From assembly GCA_913054135.1 (NCBI GenBank), contig CAJXJK010000017.1, positions 56,058-120,057 on the forward strand: a stretch of 64,000 nucleotides of DNA, given 5' to 3'. Position 1 is the stretch's first letter. Each line of letters begins with the position of its first letter. Shown in pieces: positions 16,164-25,306 of this stretch. Source of the stretch: an uncultured Flavobacteriales bacterium (GTDB lineage Bacteria > Bacteroidota > Bacteroidia > Flavobacteriales_D > Crocinitomicaceae). Below the pieces are notes generated by a model. The model was not told the DNA's origin. It saw only the letters and a list, made by a program, of their open reading frames with translations, and did no database searches. The position numbers and the translations under genes are program-made.

Positions 16164-18173
16164 TTAGAAATCTAGTTCAAAACAACCATCTTTTTTAAGA
16201 TCGAAAATAAGGTCACTATCTACATGTTCATATATCAAACGTTTCAGGCCGTAACCAAGCTTAGGTCCCAGAATCAATCTGCAATCCGTTTTTGCTAGCT
16301 TTTGGAGCATATCGATATCAACATATTTTAACTGGTAAAGAACCAAATAATCTGTATTTGTATAATCCTCTTTAGCCAACTTTGAGGAGAATTTAATATT
16401 GCTAGGTCCGATTTTTATGGATTTTATATTTGTATTATCAATCCACTTAGAAGGCCTTTCTTTTCCGCTTCGATAAAACCAATTATGCTTAACATGAAAT
16501 AGAAGTGCTGATTCATCCTCATAGAATTTTGGAGTCGAATAGAAATAGTTTTGTGTACCATGAAAAACATCAAAAACCAACTCATTCTTTACATTATAAA
16601 TGAAGAGTTTTCTTTCAGAAGAAATAGTGATTTTTTCAAAAATATTTATGCCAACAAAGAGAAATAAGAAGATCATGGACCCCATGAATATTTTTGAACT
16701 CTTCTTTACAATTGAAGTCGTGAAACTTACAATCAAGCCATAAATAATGAATACTTCATACCAATGAATTGAAACACCCCACATAACTGAATAGGGCAAT
16801 TTTTCAATCCATTCAACTCCCACATTGAGGATGGTTAATAGGAAGTCAAAAATCCAGAAAATGAGGTCAGAAATAAAGGGTAACCAATAGAATGCTAAGT
16901 AAGCTATTCCGACAATTAGTAAAACGAAGGCTAGCGGAATGACAATGAGATTTGAAATCATAAAGAAGTTCGGAAACTGATGAAAATAATAAAGACCTAA
17001 AGGAAAAGTAGCTAATTGCGCGGCAATAGAGACGGCTGTGATTTGCCAAGCCTTATCCAATACCTTGTTTTTTATGAACCAGAAATTATAAATTTTGGGT
17101 TGCAGATATACTATACCAAGAACGGCCAAATAACTTAACTGAAAACCTACCTGGAAAATGAGATAAGGCTCAATTAAGATTAGAATGAAAGCAGAAACTA
17201 GAATGGACTGGTAAATACTTGTTTCTCTTTGCAGTTCTTGTCCTACCACAATGAATGAGAACATAACAGCCGCCCTCAATACAGAAGGAGACAAACCAGT
17301 AATCAATGCGTAAAACCAAATGGCTAATAACATGAGAATTAGAAACAATTTCTTACCGTGCTTTATTCGTTTAATTGGTTTCAAGAAGAAACTGAAAATC
17401 AGCATTACTATTCCGACATGCAAGCCCGAAACAGCCAACACATGCATTGCGCCCGCGCTAGAATATGATCTCAAAACATCTTCACTCAAGTATTCTTTCT
17501 GTCCCAAAAGGAGTGCATTCGCAACCATAATATTCTCTTCTCTCATTCCACTCTTTTCAATGACTTTTGAAAAGCCTTCTCTCCATTCTAAGATTTTTAA
17601 CATTACTGGATTACCAATGAACTCACCTTTTGCCCAATTTTCACTTTCAACGTAAGCTTGATGGTGGATGTCATGGATTCTCAAATAGCGAGCATAGTCA
17701 AATTCTTTAGGGTTTCCGCTAGCCTTTATTGAATTGAAACTGGCGTTAAATGCAATCAAGTCTCCATACTTGGGTAAAACCTTATTACTATCCTTTTCTA
17801 GATATAAAAGGGTTTGTCCTTGAACCTTTTTATCATTTTTGGTCAGGATATCTACTTCAATCTTTATTGAATTCTCTTTTGATTCAGAGCTAGAAGTCAA
17901 AACTCCAACAAATTCTTGTGTTGATGAATCAGTAGGTCCCCAGAAGTAATTGGCCTGAATTGAACTATTGCTTAAATCGGCTAGAGTGCCCCCAAGGGAT
18001 GCAAAGCACAGAAACAGTGCTGGGGTGAATAATTTTGAGACAAAATTGATTTTGGACAATGTAGGTAAAGTGAATATCAAAAGAATAATTGCGAGAACAA
18101 TTGAAGTCGGCAGACCAGCAGAATAAGCAGTATGGAATTGAAAAACAACTCCTAAAACCAAGGCCAGGAGCAT
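16164..18173 (-). CDS. comEC: ComEC/Rec2-type DNA uptake channel protein
   Basis: 669 residues. Several N-terminal TM segments, then a DUF4131-type soluble beta region (about 70-190, DYARYLRIHDIHHQ), then the polytopic Competence domain (about 200-480) with AVSGLHVGIVM and GLSPSVLRAA. The C-terminal third lacks the HxHxDH metallo-beta-lactamase motif of classic ComEC, as is usual in this phylum. Inner-membrane channel for transport of single-stranded DNA during natural transformation. The ATG at 18173 is the only good start; the reading frame is open upstream to the stop of the previous gene. Tight operon with the two genes upstream. Confidence 0.9.
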   Translation of the reverse strand: MLLALVLGVVFQFHTAYSAGLPTSIVLAIILLIFTLPTLSKINFVSKLFTPALFLCFASLGGTLADLSNSSIQANYFWGPTDSSTQEFVGVLTSSSESKENSIKIEVDILTKNDKKVQGQTLLYLEKDSNKVLPKYGDLIAFNASFNSIKASGNPKEFDYARYLRIHDIHHQAYVESENWAKGEFIGNPVMLKILEWREGFSKVIEKSGMREENIMVANALLLGQKEYLSEDVLRSYSSAGAMHVLAVSGLHVGIVMLIFSFFLKPIKRIKHGKKLFLILMLLAIWFYALITGLSPSVLRAAVMFSFIVVGQELQRETSIYQSILVSAFILILIEPYLIFQVGFQLSYLAVLGIVYLQPKIYNFWFIKNKVLDKAWQITAVSIAAQLATFPLGLYYFHQFPNFFMISNLIVIPLAFVLLIVGIAYLAFYWLPFISDLIFWIFDFLLTILNVGVEWIEKLPYSVMWGVSIHWYEVFIIYGLIVSFTTSIVKKSSKIFMGSMIFLFLFVGINIFEKITISSERKLFIYNVKNELVFDVFHGTQNYFYSTPKFYEDESALLFHVKHNWFYRSGKERPSKWIDNTNIKSIKIGPSNIKFSSKLAKEDYTNTDYLVLYQLKYVDIDMLQKLAKTDCRLILGPKLGYGLKRLIYEHVDSDLIFDLKKDGCFELDF

Positions 18174-18224
18174 CCAGAAAACAGGAGGTATTTTAACTTT
18201 TTGAGATTTCAGTAGGGCATATTT

Positions 18225-18581
18225 CTACTTAAAGAAAGCAAGAAAATTCCAGAACCGTCTCTTTTTTAGATAGTTTAGATCTGACTCTTTACCATAAGCC
18301 TCTTTTTCAAAGCTAATTGCTCGATAAGCTTTTCGTTTGTCTTTGAGCCTTACGAAATGAATCAAAAACTCTAATCCATACCACAGATAAAAAGGAATAA
18401 TAAGCAATTCAATTTGCTGTCTGATATGAATACGCTCATGATTTATGAGCACCATATCTTCTTTACATACTTTGTTTTTAGCAAAGATGAAGGGGAAAAC
18501 AGTCATTGCTTTGTATCCCTTCGGAACAAAGTATTTGAAGATGACAATCAAAAGGTCAAGAAGGCCGTTCTTCTTCCACAA
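18225..18581 (-). CDS. Small HExxH protein, peptidase-like
   Basis: 118 residues from a TTG codon at 18581 (no ATG gives a full-length N-terminus; the frame is closed by TAA 36 bp upstream). A central HERIHIRQQ matches the HExxH metal-binding pattern and a Glu in ISFEKEAY could be the third ligand; a hydrophobic segment ELLIIPFYLWYGLEFLI follows. The arrangement is reminiscent of small membrane M56-like proteins of Bacteroidota. No catalytic proof. It overlaps the 3' end of the outer-membrane gene by 34 bp and precedes comEC, so it belongs to the same minus-strand operon. Confidence 0.7.
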   Translation of the reverse strand: MWKKNGLLDLLIVIFKYFVPKGYKAMTVFPFIFAKNKVCKEDMVLINHERIHIRQQIELLIIPFYLWYGLEFLIHFVRLKDKRKAYRAISFEKEAYGKESDLNYLKKRRFWNFLAFFK

Positions 18582-19279
18582 GAAGCTTTTACGAAATAGC
18601 CAAGAGAATAATTAATCTCCATTACTAACTGAACATTAAGAGGATTCGTACTTGTTGGCTCCGTTATGTCAAGATAATTTGTGAACGGAAATGAAGTATC
18701 TTCATACGTCTGTGAAGTTAGATTTGAAAACGTATAATTAAATCGGAGCCCCATCATTAAAGAAATCGTTTCATTGCCGACCATATGTCCTCCAAAACCA
18801 AAAGTTAAACCGGTTAGTTTAGAATTAATTGCTTCGGCAGGGTTTGGTTGTAAAATCTGATAAGCTTCATCCTCTATAAGCGGGTTTCTAGTAAAAGAGA
18901 AATTCGGTCCAATCTCTAGATAAGAAGCTTCTTTTGTATATCTGAAATAAGGAGAGAAATTTATAGCGTTATAAGACAGCTTATATTTAAAGGTTTCGGT
19001 AGCTGGTTTACCAAGCACATCTGACTGAGTAAATCCATATTTGTAGGATCCATAATCTACGTCAAAAGTAACCCCAACAAACTCTCCGAAATTCACTCCT
19101 ACTTTTCCTCCAAAAAAGTAATTAAACCCTGGAGAAACACCTAGCCTACCGTCCTCATTTACCACGCTATTCAATGCAAATCCACTTCCTACACCTCCCT
19201 TTGCTCCCAAATCAAACCATACCTGTGCTGAGGATGTGAAAGACAAAGCTATTGCTGAAATCAATAAAAGTTTCTTCAT
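18548..19279 (-). CDS. Outer-membrane beta-barrel protein
   Basis: 243 residues. Signal peptide ending TSSAQ, then alternating strands with aromatic ends (FNYFFGGKVGVNFG, YLEIGPNFSF, LRFNYTF) typical of OMP_b-brl porin-like small barrels. A normal barrel would end in an aromatic residue at about YSLGYF; here 14 further residues follow, overlapping the start of the next gene. Either the stop was lost or a one-base change shifted the frame. First gene of the operon with the HExxH protein and comEC, with a good promoter upstream. Specific function unknown. Confidence 0.8.
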   Translation of the reverse strand: MKKLLLISAIALSFTSSAQVWFDLGAKGGVGSGFALNSVVNEDGRLGVSPGFNYFFGGKVGVNFGEFVGVTFDVDYGSYKYGFTQSDVLGKPATETFKYKLSYNAINFSPYFRYTKEASYLEIGPNFSFTRNPLIEDEAYQILQPNPAEAINSKLTGLTFGFGGHMVGNETISLMMGLRFNYTFSNLTSQTYEDTSFPFTNYLDITEPTSTNPLNVQLVMEINYSLGYFVKASCGRRTAFLTF

Positions 19280-19297
19280 TTGTTCTTAGAGTTTGCT

Positions 19298-19327
19298 CAA
19301 AAATACAGTTTTTATTGAAAGTGCAAA
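19298..19327 (-). promoter_or_regulatory. Promoter of the outer-membrane barrel/comEC operon
   Basis: On the minus strand TTTG (19324-19327), 18 bp spacer, TATTTTTG (19298-19305): both Bacteroidota promoter elements with normal spacing. The ATG is 18 bp further on. Confidence 0.65.
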
Positions 19328-19432
19328 AAAATTTAAGGAGCAGCCCGTACTTGCCAAAAAAGCGATTTTTTTCTCAGAGTTTTTAAATCATTTTACTATT
19401 TTAGCCCTTTATTCTAAACCTATCTAAATAAA

Positions 19433-20311
19433 ATGATGACAAGAAGAATTAAAATAGCAATGATGGCTTCGGCTTCTTTATTGCTTTTAGGATCATGTGG
19501 AGGAAGCGAACCAGATGACAACCAAGTAGTTGACGCAAGTGATACGCTTGAAGAAGATTTTGATGTAGATTTATTTGAATCTCCTGAAATAGATTATCAC
19601 CTACCTTCTCCTTTGCAAGTTGCAAGTATCTTCAAGAAATCTGGATTAGAATATAATACTGGAGTAACGAACTCTGCTGACAATTCAGGAAACTACAATG
19701 ACGAACTTAGTCAACACCTAAACTTTGGTGTTTACTCTGCCGATATGGCTTACTGTGTTCTTAACGAGCAAGCAAATGAAGGAAGAATTTACCTAGGAGT
19801 AATTTCTACTTTGGCTGCAGAAATCGGAATGGAAGCTGTTTTTGCTAATGAAGATTTAATGGATCGTTTTGAATTAAACATTGAAGACAAAGATTCAATT
19901 GAAATCTTGATGATTGATATTCACGAGCGTACTGAAGAGTACATGGAAGAGAATGACATGCAGCATCAATCGGCTGTTCATTTTGCTGGAGCATGGACTG
20001 AAGGAATGTACCTTGGAGTTTATGATTATGAGCACAATGGAAGCAAAGAAGGACTTGGAGCTCAGATAACTGAGCAAATGGCTATACTAGGCAATATCAT
20101 TAAAGGTTTGAAGGATCCTAGAAATGATGGCATGGAACTTGGATGGGTTATTACAGAACTTGAAAACATTCAATCAACTTTTGATGCATTTGCATCTGTG
20201 TCGGCATATTATGAAGATGAGTCTGCTGATGAATTAACACTTTCAGATGAAGAGTATTCTTCTTTAGGTGAGTTGATAAAAGCTTTGAGATCTAAGATTA
20301 CAAACGGTTAA
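19433..20311 (+). CDS. Lipoprotein of unknown function
   Basis: 292 residues, ATG at 19433 followed by a second ATG. Lipobox LGSC ends the signal sequence, then an acidic linker. The mature part is helical and acidic with no motif I recognise, although similar proteins seem widespread in Bacteroidota next to a small secreted protein like the one at 20330, with which it shares an 18-bp gap. Anchored outside the cytoplasm. The pair is closed by a shared terminator at 20871. Confidence 0.75.
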   Translation: MMTRRIKIAMMASASLLLLGSCGGSEPDDNQVVDASDTLEEDFDVDLFESPEIDYHLPSPLQVASIFKKSGLEYNTGVTNSADNSGNYNDELSQHLNFGVYSADMAYCVLNEQANEGRIYLGVISTLAAEIGMEAVFANEDLMDRFELNIEDKDSIEILMIDIHERTEEYMEENDMQHQSAVHFAGAWTEGMYLGVYDYEHNGSKEGLGAQITEQMAILGNIIKGLKDPRNDGMELGWVITELENIQSTFDAFASVSAYYEDESADELTLSDEEYSSLGELIKALRSKITNG

Positions 20312-20329
20312 TTTTAAAAAGACACTCCT

Positions 20330-20854
20330 ATGAAAAAGACACTCACAATTATCGCGTTATTTGGTTTCGCATTGGTGTTTGCTCAAACAGCTGCCAATCT
20401 TACTGAATTCAAAGAAAATATCTCTAAGCAAAAAGTAGAGGCTAAAAAAGCACTTAAACCATACAGATATGATGGATCTAAAGTGACTTACTTCAACTTC
20501 AAAACATACAAACAAGTAAAAGAGGTAGAGATTTATCTATTTAACAATACTGATTATAGATTCTCATTTAATGGCAAGTCATTACCAAATGATGTAACTA
20601 TTAAGATCTATGACGAGGACAAAACAAATCCTAAAAGAATTTTACTTACTGAAGTAAAAGGTGTAAAAGGAAAGAACCTAGTTGTTGAATCTAAAGATTT
20701 AAATGCAACATATAAGTCTAAAAAATCTGGAGCTTCTAGATTGAAAAGAGTATTTGTTGATTATGAAATTCCTGGTGTAACAGGAGCACAAAACAAGAAA
20801 CCAACCATGAAAGAACGTGGGGCAGTTATTCTTGTTATGGGTTATAAGAACTAG
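20330..20854 (+). CDS. Secreted protein of unknown function
   Basis: 174 residues, with a signal peptide ending ALVFAQ. The mature part is Lys-rich and contains short beta strands (KVTYFNFKTY, VEIYLFNN) and a C-terminal GAVILVMGY. No family is recognised. Second gene of a two-gene unit with the lipoprotein upstream, ended by a terminator. Probably periplasmic. Confidence 0.75.
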   Translation: MKKTLTIIALFGFALVFAQTAANLTEFKENISKQKVEAKKALKPYRYDGSKVTYFNFKTYKQVKEVEIYLFNNTDYRFSFNGKSLPNDVTIKIYDEDKTNPKRILLTEVKGVKGKNLVVESKDLNATYKSKKSGASRLKRVFVDYEIPGVTGAQNKKPTMKERGAVILVMGYKN

Positions 20855-20870
20855 AGAACTAAATAATTAT

Positions 20871-20907
20871 AAAAAGCCTCTTCAATTAAATTGGAGAGGC
20901 TTTTTTT
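20871..20907 (+). terminator. Rho-independent terminator
   Basis: A 17-bp stem beginning AAAAAGCCTC with one G-T pair, a very short loop around TTAAA and a run of seven T. It ends the two-gene unit before thrS. Confidence 0.92.
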
Positions 20908-20935
20908 GTTCTTATAATTCCTAAACAGAAAGTAT

Positions 20936-20943
20936 TATTTTTG
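20936..20943 (+). promoter_or_regulatory. -7 promoter box of the thrS operon
   Basis: TATTTTTG matches TAnnTTTG exactly, 43 bp before the thrS ATG. The expected transcript start is at about 20949, at the foot of the hairpin below. Confidence 0.6.
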
Positions 20944-20947
20944 TACG

Positions 20948-20969
20948 CGTTTTGACTTGTACCAAAACG
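20948..20969 (+). promoter_or_regulatory. 5' leader hairpin of thrS with an anticodon-like loop
   Basis: CGTTTTG (20948-20954) pairs perfectly with CAAAACG (20963-20969), leaving the loop ACTTGTAC. Inside the loop CUUGUAC has the order C-U-UGU-A of a tRNA-Thr(UGU) anticodon loop: UGU is preceded by U and followed by A. In Escherichia coli thrS is repressed by ThrRS binding a leader that mimics the tRNA-Thr anticodon arm, so an analogous control is plausible here (inference). Confidence 0.45.
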
Positions 20970-20986
20970 TTTAAAGTGAAAAAAAA

Positions 20987-22921
20987 ATGGTTGAAGTAAT
21001 ATTACCAGACGGATCAAAAAGAGAATATGATGAAGGAGCGACTGCTCTTGATGTAGCATTAAGCATTAGCGAAGGCTTAGCTCGAAATGTGTTAGCAGCA
21101 GAAGTAAATGGAGAAGTAGTTGATGCTACTAGGCCTCTTCCTGCAACAGCAAACTTAAAACTATTAACCTGGAATGATAAAGATGGTAAATCTACCATGT
21201 GGCATTCAAGTGCACACTTAATGGCCGAGGCCATAGAAGCGCTTTATCCAGGAACTAAATTAGCAATCGGACCATCAATTGATGCCGGTTTCTATTACGA
21301 CATTGATTTAGGTGGACATAAGATTACAGATGAAGATCTTCCTGCGATTGAGAAAAAGATGAAAGAGCTTGCAGGTCAAAAGAATACTTTTGACAGACAA
21401 GAAATTTCAAAGGCAGACGCCATCAAATATTTCACCGAAAAAGATGATGAGTATAAATTAGAATTGATTGACGGATTAGATGACGGTACAATCACATTTT
21501 ATACGCAAGGTAACTTCACCGATTTATGTAGAGGACCACACGTTCCTCACACGGGTTTTATTAAATCAATAAAACTTACTTCAATAGCTGGAGCTTATTG
21601 GAGAGGTGATGAAAATAGACAACAGCTAACTCGTATTTACGGAATTACATTTCCAAAGAACAAAGAATTGAACGAGTACCTTGAAATGATCGAGGAAGCT
21701 AAAAAGAGAGATCACAGAAAGCTTGGTAAGGAAATGGGCTTATTTACCTTTTCTCAAAAAGTAGGACAAGGATTACCGCTTTGGTTACCAAAAGGAGCTG
21801 CTCTTAGAGAGAGATTAGAAAACTTTTTGAAAGTAGCACAGAGAAAGGCTGGATACGAGCCTGTAATATCTCCACACATTGGACATAAAGATTTGTATGT
21901 GACATCAGGTCATTATGCAAAATATGGCGAGGATTCTTTTAGACCAATAATGACTCCTCATGAAGGAGAAGAGTTCTTACTTAAGCCAATGAACTGTCCT
22001 CACCACTGTGAGATTTATAAAGCAACCCCTAAATCATACAAAGATTTACCAGTAAGGTATGCTGAATTTGGAACGGTTTATAGATATGAGCAAAGTGGTG
22101 AACTTCATGGTTTAACAAGAGTTAGAGGTTTCACACAAGATGATGCACACCTTTTTTGCACACCTGAACAGGTTAAAGAAGAGTTCAAAAACGTAATTGA
22201 TTTAGTGCTTTACATATTCAAGACACTGAAATTTGAAAACTTCAGAGCACAAATTTCACTTAGAGATCCTGACAATCCTGAAAAGTATATTGGATCAGAT
22301 GAGAATTGGGAAAAGGCTGAGCGCTCAATCATTGAAGCAACTGAAGAAAAAGGATTAGACTCTGTAATAGAATATGGAGAAGCGGCATTTTATGGTCCAA
22401 AGTTGGATTTCATGGTGAAGGATGCCCTGAACAGAGAATGGCAATTAGGAACAATTCAAGTAGATTACAATCTTCCTGAGCGTTTCGAACTTGAATACGT
22501 AGGAGCTGACAATGAGAGACATAGACCTGTAATGATTCACAGAGCACCATTCGGATCAATGGAAAGATTCGTGGCTGTTTTAATTGAACATTGCGGAGGA
22601 AAATTCCCACTTTGGTTAACAACTGACCAAATTGCAATACTCCCAGTGTCTGAAAAATATAATGATTACGCACAAAAAGTTTTAAATTATCTAAATAATT
22701 ACGATATTCGCGGATTCGTTGATGACAGGAACGAGAAGGTTGGTAAGAAAATTAGAGATAATGAGGTGGATAAAATCCCATTCATGCTGATCGTAGGAGA
22801 GAAAGAAGAAGACAATAACGAAGTAAGTGTGAGAAAGCAAGGAGATGGAGATTTAGGAGCAATGAGTTTAGAAAAATTCTCTGAATTTATTGGCCAAGAA
22901 ATAGACAAAGAATTAAACTAA
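20987..22921 (+). CDS. thrS: Threonyl-tRNA synthetase
   Basis: 644 residues, full length. N-terminal TGS domain (about 1-62), tRNA-SAD editing domain with HSSAH (about 70-225), class II catalytic core with motif 2 ([21 protein letters not shown] region) and motif 3 ([11 protein letters not shown]), and the anticodon-binding domain (about 545-640). Zinc ligands include the Cys in KPMNCPHHC and the His residues nearby. Charges tRNA-Thr and edits mischarged serine. First gene of thrS-infC-rpmI-rplT. Its expression may be controlled by the leader hairpin at 20948-20969. Confidence 0.98.
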   Translation: MVEVILPDGSKREYDEGATALDVALSISEGLARNVLAAEVNGEVVDATRPLPATANLKLLTWNDKDGKSTMWHSSAHLMAEAIEALYPGTKLAIGPSIDAGFYYDIDLGGHKITDEDLPAIEKKMKELAGQKNTFDRQEISKADAIKYFTEKDDEYKLELIDGLDDGTITFYTQGNFTDLCRGPHVPHTGFIKSIKLTSIAGAYWRGDENRQQLTRIYGITFPKNKELNEYLEMIEEAKKRDHRKLGKEMGLFTFSQKVGQGLPLWLPKGAALRERLENFLKVAQRKAGYEPVISPHIGHKDLYVTSGHYAKYGEDSFRPIMTPHEGEEFLLKPMNCPHHCEIYKATPKSYKDLPVRYAEFGTVYRYEQSGELHGLTRVRGFTQDDAHLFCTPEQVKEEFKNVIDLVLYIFKTLKFENFRAQISLRDPDNPEKYIGSDENWEKAERSIIEATEEKGLDSVIEYGEAAFYGPKLDFMVKDALNREWQLGTIQVDYNLPERFELEYVGADNERHRPVMIHRAPFGSMERFVAVLIEHCGGKFPLWLTTDQIAILPVSEKYNDYAQKVLNYLNNYDIRGFVDDRNEKVGKKIRDNEVDKIPFMLIVGEKEEDNNEVSVRKQGDGDLGAMSLEKFSEFIGQEIDKELN

Positions 22922-22939
22922 AGAAAGGAGTAACGACCT

Positions 22940-23491
22940 ATAGCAATAAAAAGAAGAAATAATCAGAGACGTGGACCTAGAAGAAGAGAGGACGCGCACA
23001 AGATTAACGAGAAAATTACAGCTCAAGAAGTTCGTGTCGTATGGGACGAAGGAGCAGAAGTAATGGATATCAGGGCAGCACTTAAAAAAGCTGCAGAATC
23101 TGAATTAGATTTGGTTGAAATTTCACCAAATGCGGTTCCGCCTGTTTGTAAAATTATTGACTATAAGAAGTTCCTTTTCGAACAAAAAAAGAGACAAAAG
23201 GAGTTAAAGTCTAAACAAACCAAAGTGGTTATTAAAGAGATCCGAATGGGTCCTAACACTGAGGATCATGATTTTAACTTCAAGCTTAAGCACGCGAAAT
23301 CATTTTTAGAAGATGGCGCAAAAGTTAAAGCTTATGTATTCTTTAAAGGAAGAAGTATCGTTTTCAAAGACAGAGGAGAAATTTTGTTATTGAAATTCGC
23401 ACAAGAGTTAGAAGATTACGGAACACTTGAGCAGATGCCAAAATTAGAAGGGAAGAAAATGATCATGATGATCAACCCTAAGAAAAAGTAA
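22940..23491 (+). CDS. infC: Translation initiation factor IF-3, starting at AUA
   Basis: 183 residues. No ATG, GTG or TTG in frame between the stop at 22931 and the ATG at 23063, but protein-like sequence ([20 protein letters not shown]...) begins at ATA 22940, and AAGGAG lies at 22925-22930, 9 bp before it. That N-terminus is needed for the IF-3 N domain; starting at ATG 23063 would remove 41 residues. Domains: N-terminal domain with linker, and C-terminal domain from about 95 ([19 protein letters not shown]). IF-3 discriminates against non-AUG starts, and rare initiation codons in infC are known in E. coli (AUU) as autoregulation. Operon with thrS and ribosomal protein genes. Confidence 0.93.
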   Translation: MAIKRRNNQRRGPRRREDAHKINEKITAQEVRVVWDEGAEVMDIRAALKKAAESELDLVEISPNAVPPVCKIIDYKKFLFEQKKRQKELKSKQTKVVIKEIRMGPNTEDHDFNFKLKHAKSFLEDGAKVKAYVFFKGRSIVFKDRGEILLLKFAQELEDYGTLEQMPKLEGKKMIMMINPKKK

Positions 23492-23540
23492 ATAATACTC
23501 GAAAGAGTTTTATATAAATAGAGAGGTAAAAATTAAGAAG

Positions 23541-23738
23541 ATGCCAAAGATGAAAACAAAATCTAGTGCTAAGAAGAGATTCAAGGTAACTGGAAGCGGG
23601 AAATTGAAGCGTAAACACGCATACAAGAGCCACATCTTGACTAAGAAGTCAAAGAAAAGAAAAGCCGCATTGACTAAAAGTGGATTAGTTCACAAGTCAG
23701 ATGAGACTAGTATTAAACTTCAATTAAACATGAAGTAA
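23541..23738 (+). CDS. rpmI: 50S ribosomal protein L35
   Basis: 65 residues, very basic. [18 protein letters not shown] is the family N-terminus, followed by [17 protein letters not shown], and the normal length for L35. Structural protein of the large ribosomal subunit. Third gene of the infC-rpmI-rplT set, 49 bp after infC. Confidence 0.97.
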   Translation: MPKMKTKSSAKKRFKVTGSGKLKRKHAYKSHILTKKSKKRKAALTKSGLVHKSDETSIKLQLNMK

Positions 23739-23741
23739 ATC

Positions 23742-23760
23742 ATTCCGATTAATTCGGAAT
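23742..23760 (+). promoter_or_regulatory. Hairpin in the rpmI-rplT gap
   Basis: ATTCCGA (23742-23748), loop TTAAT, TCGGAAT (23754-23760): a perfect 7-bp stem immediately after rpmI and about 80 bp before rplT. The 105-bp gap is unusually long for this operon and contains further short pairings (GGTA...TACC, AAAGT...ACTTT). L20 controls its own operon through RNA structures in other bacteria, so a regulatory leader is possible; a weak attenuator is another option. Confidence 0.35.
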
Positions 23761-23843
23761 AGGTTAAGATTGTTAAACCAGGTATCGAGTACCAAAGATC
23801 GTCAGTAAAGTAGACGACACTTTCTACCAAAAAACTTAAAATT

Positions 23844-24191
23844 ATGCCAAGATCGGTAAACGTAGTAGCTGCAAGAGCTAGAAGAAAAAAAACAATGAAA
23901 CTTGCCAAAGGTTACTTTGGAAGAAGAAAAAATGTATGGACAGTAGCAAAAAATGCTGTTGAAAAAGGATTGTCTTACGCCTATATCGGACGTAAACAAA
24001 AGAAAAGAACGTTTAGAGCGCTTTGGATTCAAAGAATCAATGCTGCAACTAGAACACACGGGATGAGCTATTCTCAATTTATGGGAGAAGTGAACAAGAA
24101 AGGAATCAAATTGAACAGAAAAGTTCTTGCTGATTTAGCAATGAATCACCCTGAAGCTTTTAAAGCTGTTGTGGATCAAGTAAAAAAATAA
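23844..24191 (+). CDS. rplT: 50S ribosomal protein L20
   Basis: 115 residues, normal length. [29 protein letters not shown] is the classical N-terminal extension and the C-terminal domain carries [20 protein letters not shown]. Essential early assembly protein of the 50S subunit and often a translational autorepressor of rpmI-rplT. Last gene of the thrS operon, followed by a strong terminator. The preceding gap has RNA structure. Confidence 0.97.
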   Translation: MPRSVNVVAARARRKKTMKLAKGYFGRRKNVWTVAKNAVEKGLSYAYIGRKQKKRTFRALWIQRINAATRTHGMSYSQFMGEVNKKGIKLNRKVLADLAMNHPEAFKAVVDQVKK

Positions 24192-24213
24192 ACGTTAAAT
24201 AACTCTCTATTTT

Positions 24214-24249
24214 AAAACCCTGTTTCGGTTCAACCGAGACAGGGTTTTT
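24214..24249 (+). terminator. Rho-independent terminator of the thrS-rplT operon
   Basis: AAAACCCTGTTTCGGT pairs with ACCGAGACAGGGTTTT across a TCA loop (one G-T pair), followed by T-rich sequence. Confidence 0.92.
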
Positions 24250-24297
24250 ATTTTCCTTAAATTCGTTACTACCTAAAGTTTCTGTATTTTATTTTAA

Positions 24298-25197
24298 ATG
24301 ACCAGCAAAAGCAAATATTTCGAAGTTCTTGGCATCAAGCCAACGACTGATCAATCCGAAATAAAAAAAGCTTATCGTAAACAGGCCTTAAAGTATCACC
24401 CTGACAGAAACAATGACCCGAACGCTCATTATCATTTCATATTGATTACCGAGGCCTATGAAGTACTCTCTGGCCAAAGAGAAATAAACAATAAGAAAAA
24501 GAAAAGCCAAGCGGCACCTAAAAGGTCAAAAGAAGAGATTCTAGCTGAGAAAGTAAGATTGGCTAAAGAACGTTACCGAAAACAAAAAGAAGAAGAAGAA
24601 GCTAAAGACAATGCTTATTATTCAAAAGTAGCCTCAGGCTGGACCTGGAGGCTATTCAAAGTGATGGCTGTGTACTGCGCTATATGGGCTACTCTTCTTA
24701 CAGTAGACTATTTCTCTGAAGGAGAACAAGTAACTGTTACTACCGAACTAAGTGCTGATCGCTATGAAAGAACTCTCAGAATTAGAGGGGAAATGTTTTA
24801 TGTAGATAATGTTGAATATTGGTGGCAGCACAATCTAAGAATCCCTATTAGAGGTAACTACAGCTATTTGTTTCATGACTTGAAATCAATTAGCGTTATG
24901 ACCAATTACGAGCCCTCTTATCACAAAGATTCCAACTCCTATAAGATGAATAGGTATGACCATTTTATTGAACAAGAACTCTTTACGGCCTATTCCTACA
25001 ACTCTATTCACGGAGTGTTTCCTTTTCTTCATTTCTTCTTTTTTATTCCACTTATGCTTATCATTTTTAAACGACAAACTTTAAGGTTCAATGTTTGGCG
25101 ACTGGTTTCTTTATGGATGATTTTCCCAACAGTGGTATTCTTCACCTTTTCAAATGACAGAATATTCTATTTAATTGACCTAATCTTCAGTCCGTAA
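24298..25197 (+). CDS. Membrane-anchored J-domain protein
   Basis: 299 residues. J domain at about 6-62 with the HPD tripeptide in YHPDRN, then a Lys/Glu-rich helical linker (about 65-105), a TM segment near 118-135, a soluble middle part and two further TM segments near the C-terminus. It lacks the Gly/Phe and zinc domains of DnaJ, so it is a specialised J protein that should recruit DnaK (encoded at 8296) to the membrane. No client can be inferred from its neighbours. ATG at 24298 is well placed. It is followed by an independent gene. Confidence 0.88.
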   Translation: MTSKSKYFEVLGIKPTTDQSEIKKAYRKQALKYHPDRNNDPNAHYHFILITEAYEVLSGQREINNKKKKSQAAPKRSKEEILAEKVRLAKERYRKQKEEEEAKDNAYYSKVASGWTWRLFKVMAVYCAIWATLLTVDYFSEGEQVTVTTELSADRYERTLRIRGEMFYVDNVEYWWQHNLRIPIRGNYSYLFHDLKSISVMTNYEPSYHKDSNSYKMNRYDHFIEQELFTAYSYNSIHGVFPFLHFFFFIPLMLIIFKRQTLRFNVWRLVSLWMIFPTVVFFTFSNDRIFYLIDLIFSP

Positions 25198-25293
25198 GGA
25201 TACTTTATTGAACAAAAAGGCCTCTCTGTAAGCATCATCCCTACTCTTCGTCTAAACTTCACCCCACAACAAGGTATTCCAATCAAAATGGAC

Positions 25294-25301
25294 TATTTTT
25301 G
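25294..25301 (+). promoter_or_regulatory. -7 box 5 bp before the ChaN-like gene
   Basis: TATTTTTG fits TAnnTTTG exactly and ends 5 bp before the ATG at 25307, so transcription is expected to begin at or within a few bases of the start codon (leaderless). Confidence 0.5.
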
Positions 25302-25306
25302 GAAGT

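Noticed and set aside
23063..23491. infC starting at the ATG of 23063
   Set aside because: This would remove 41 residues of typical IF-3 sequence and the N-terminal domain; ATA at 22940 with a Shine-Dalgarno explains them.
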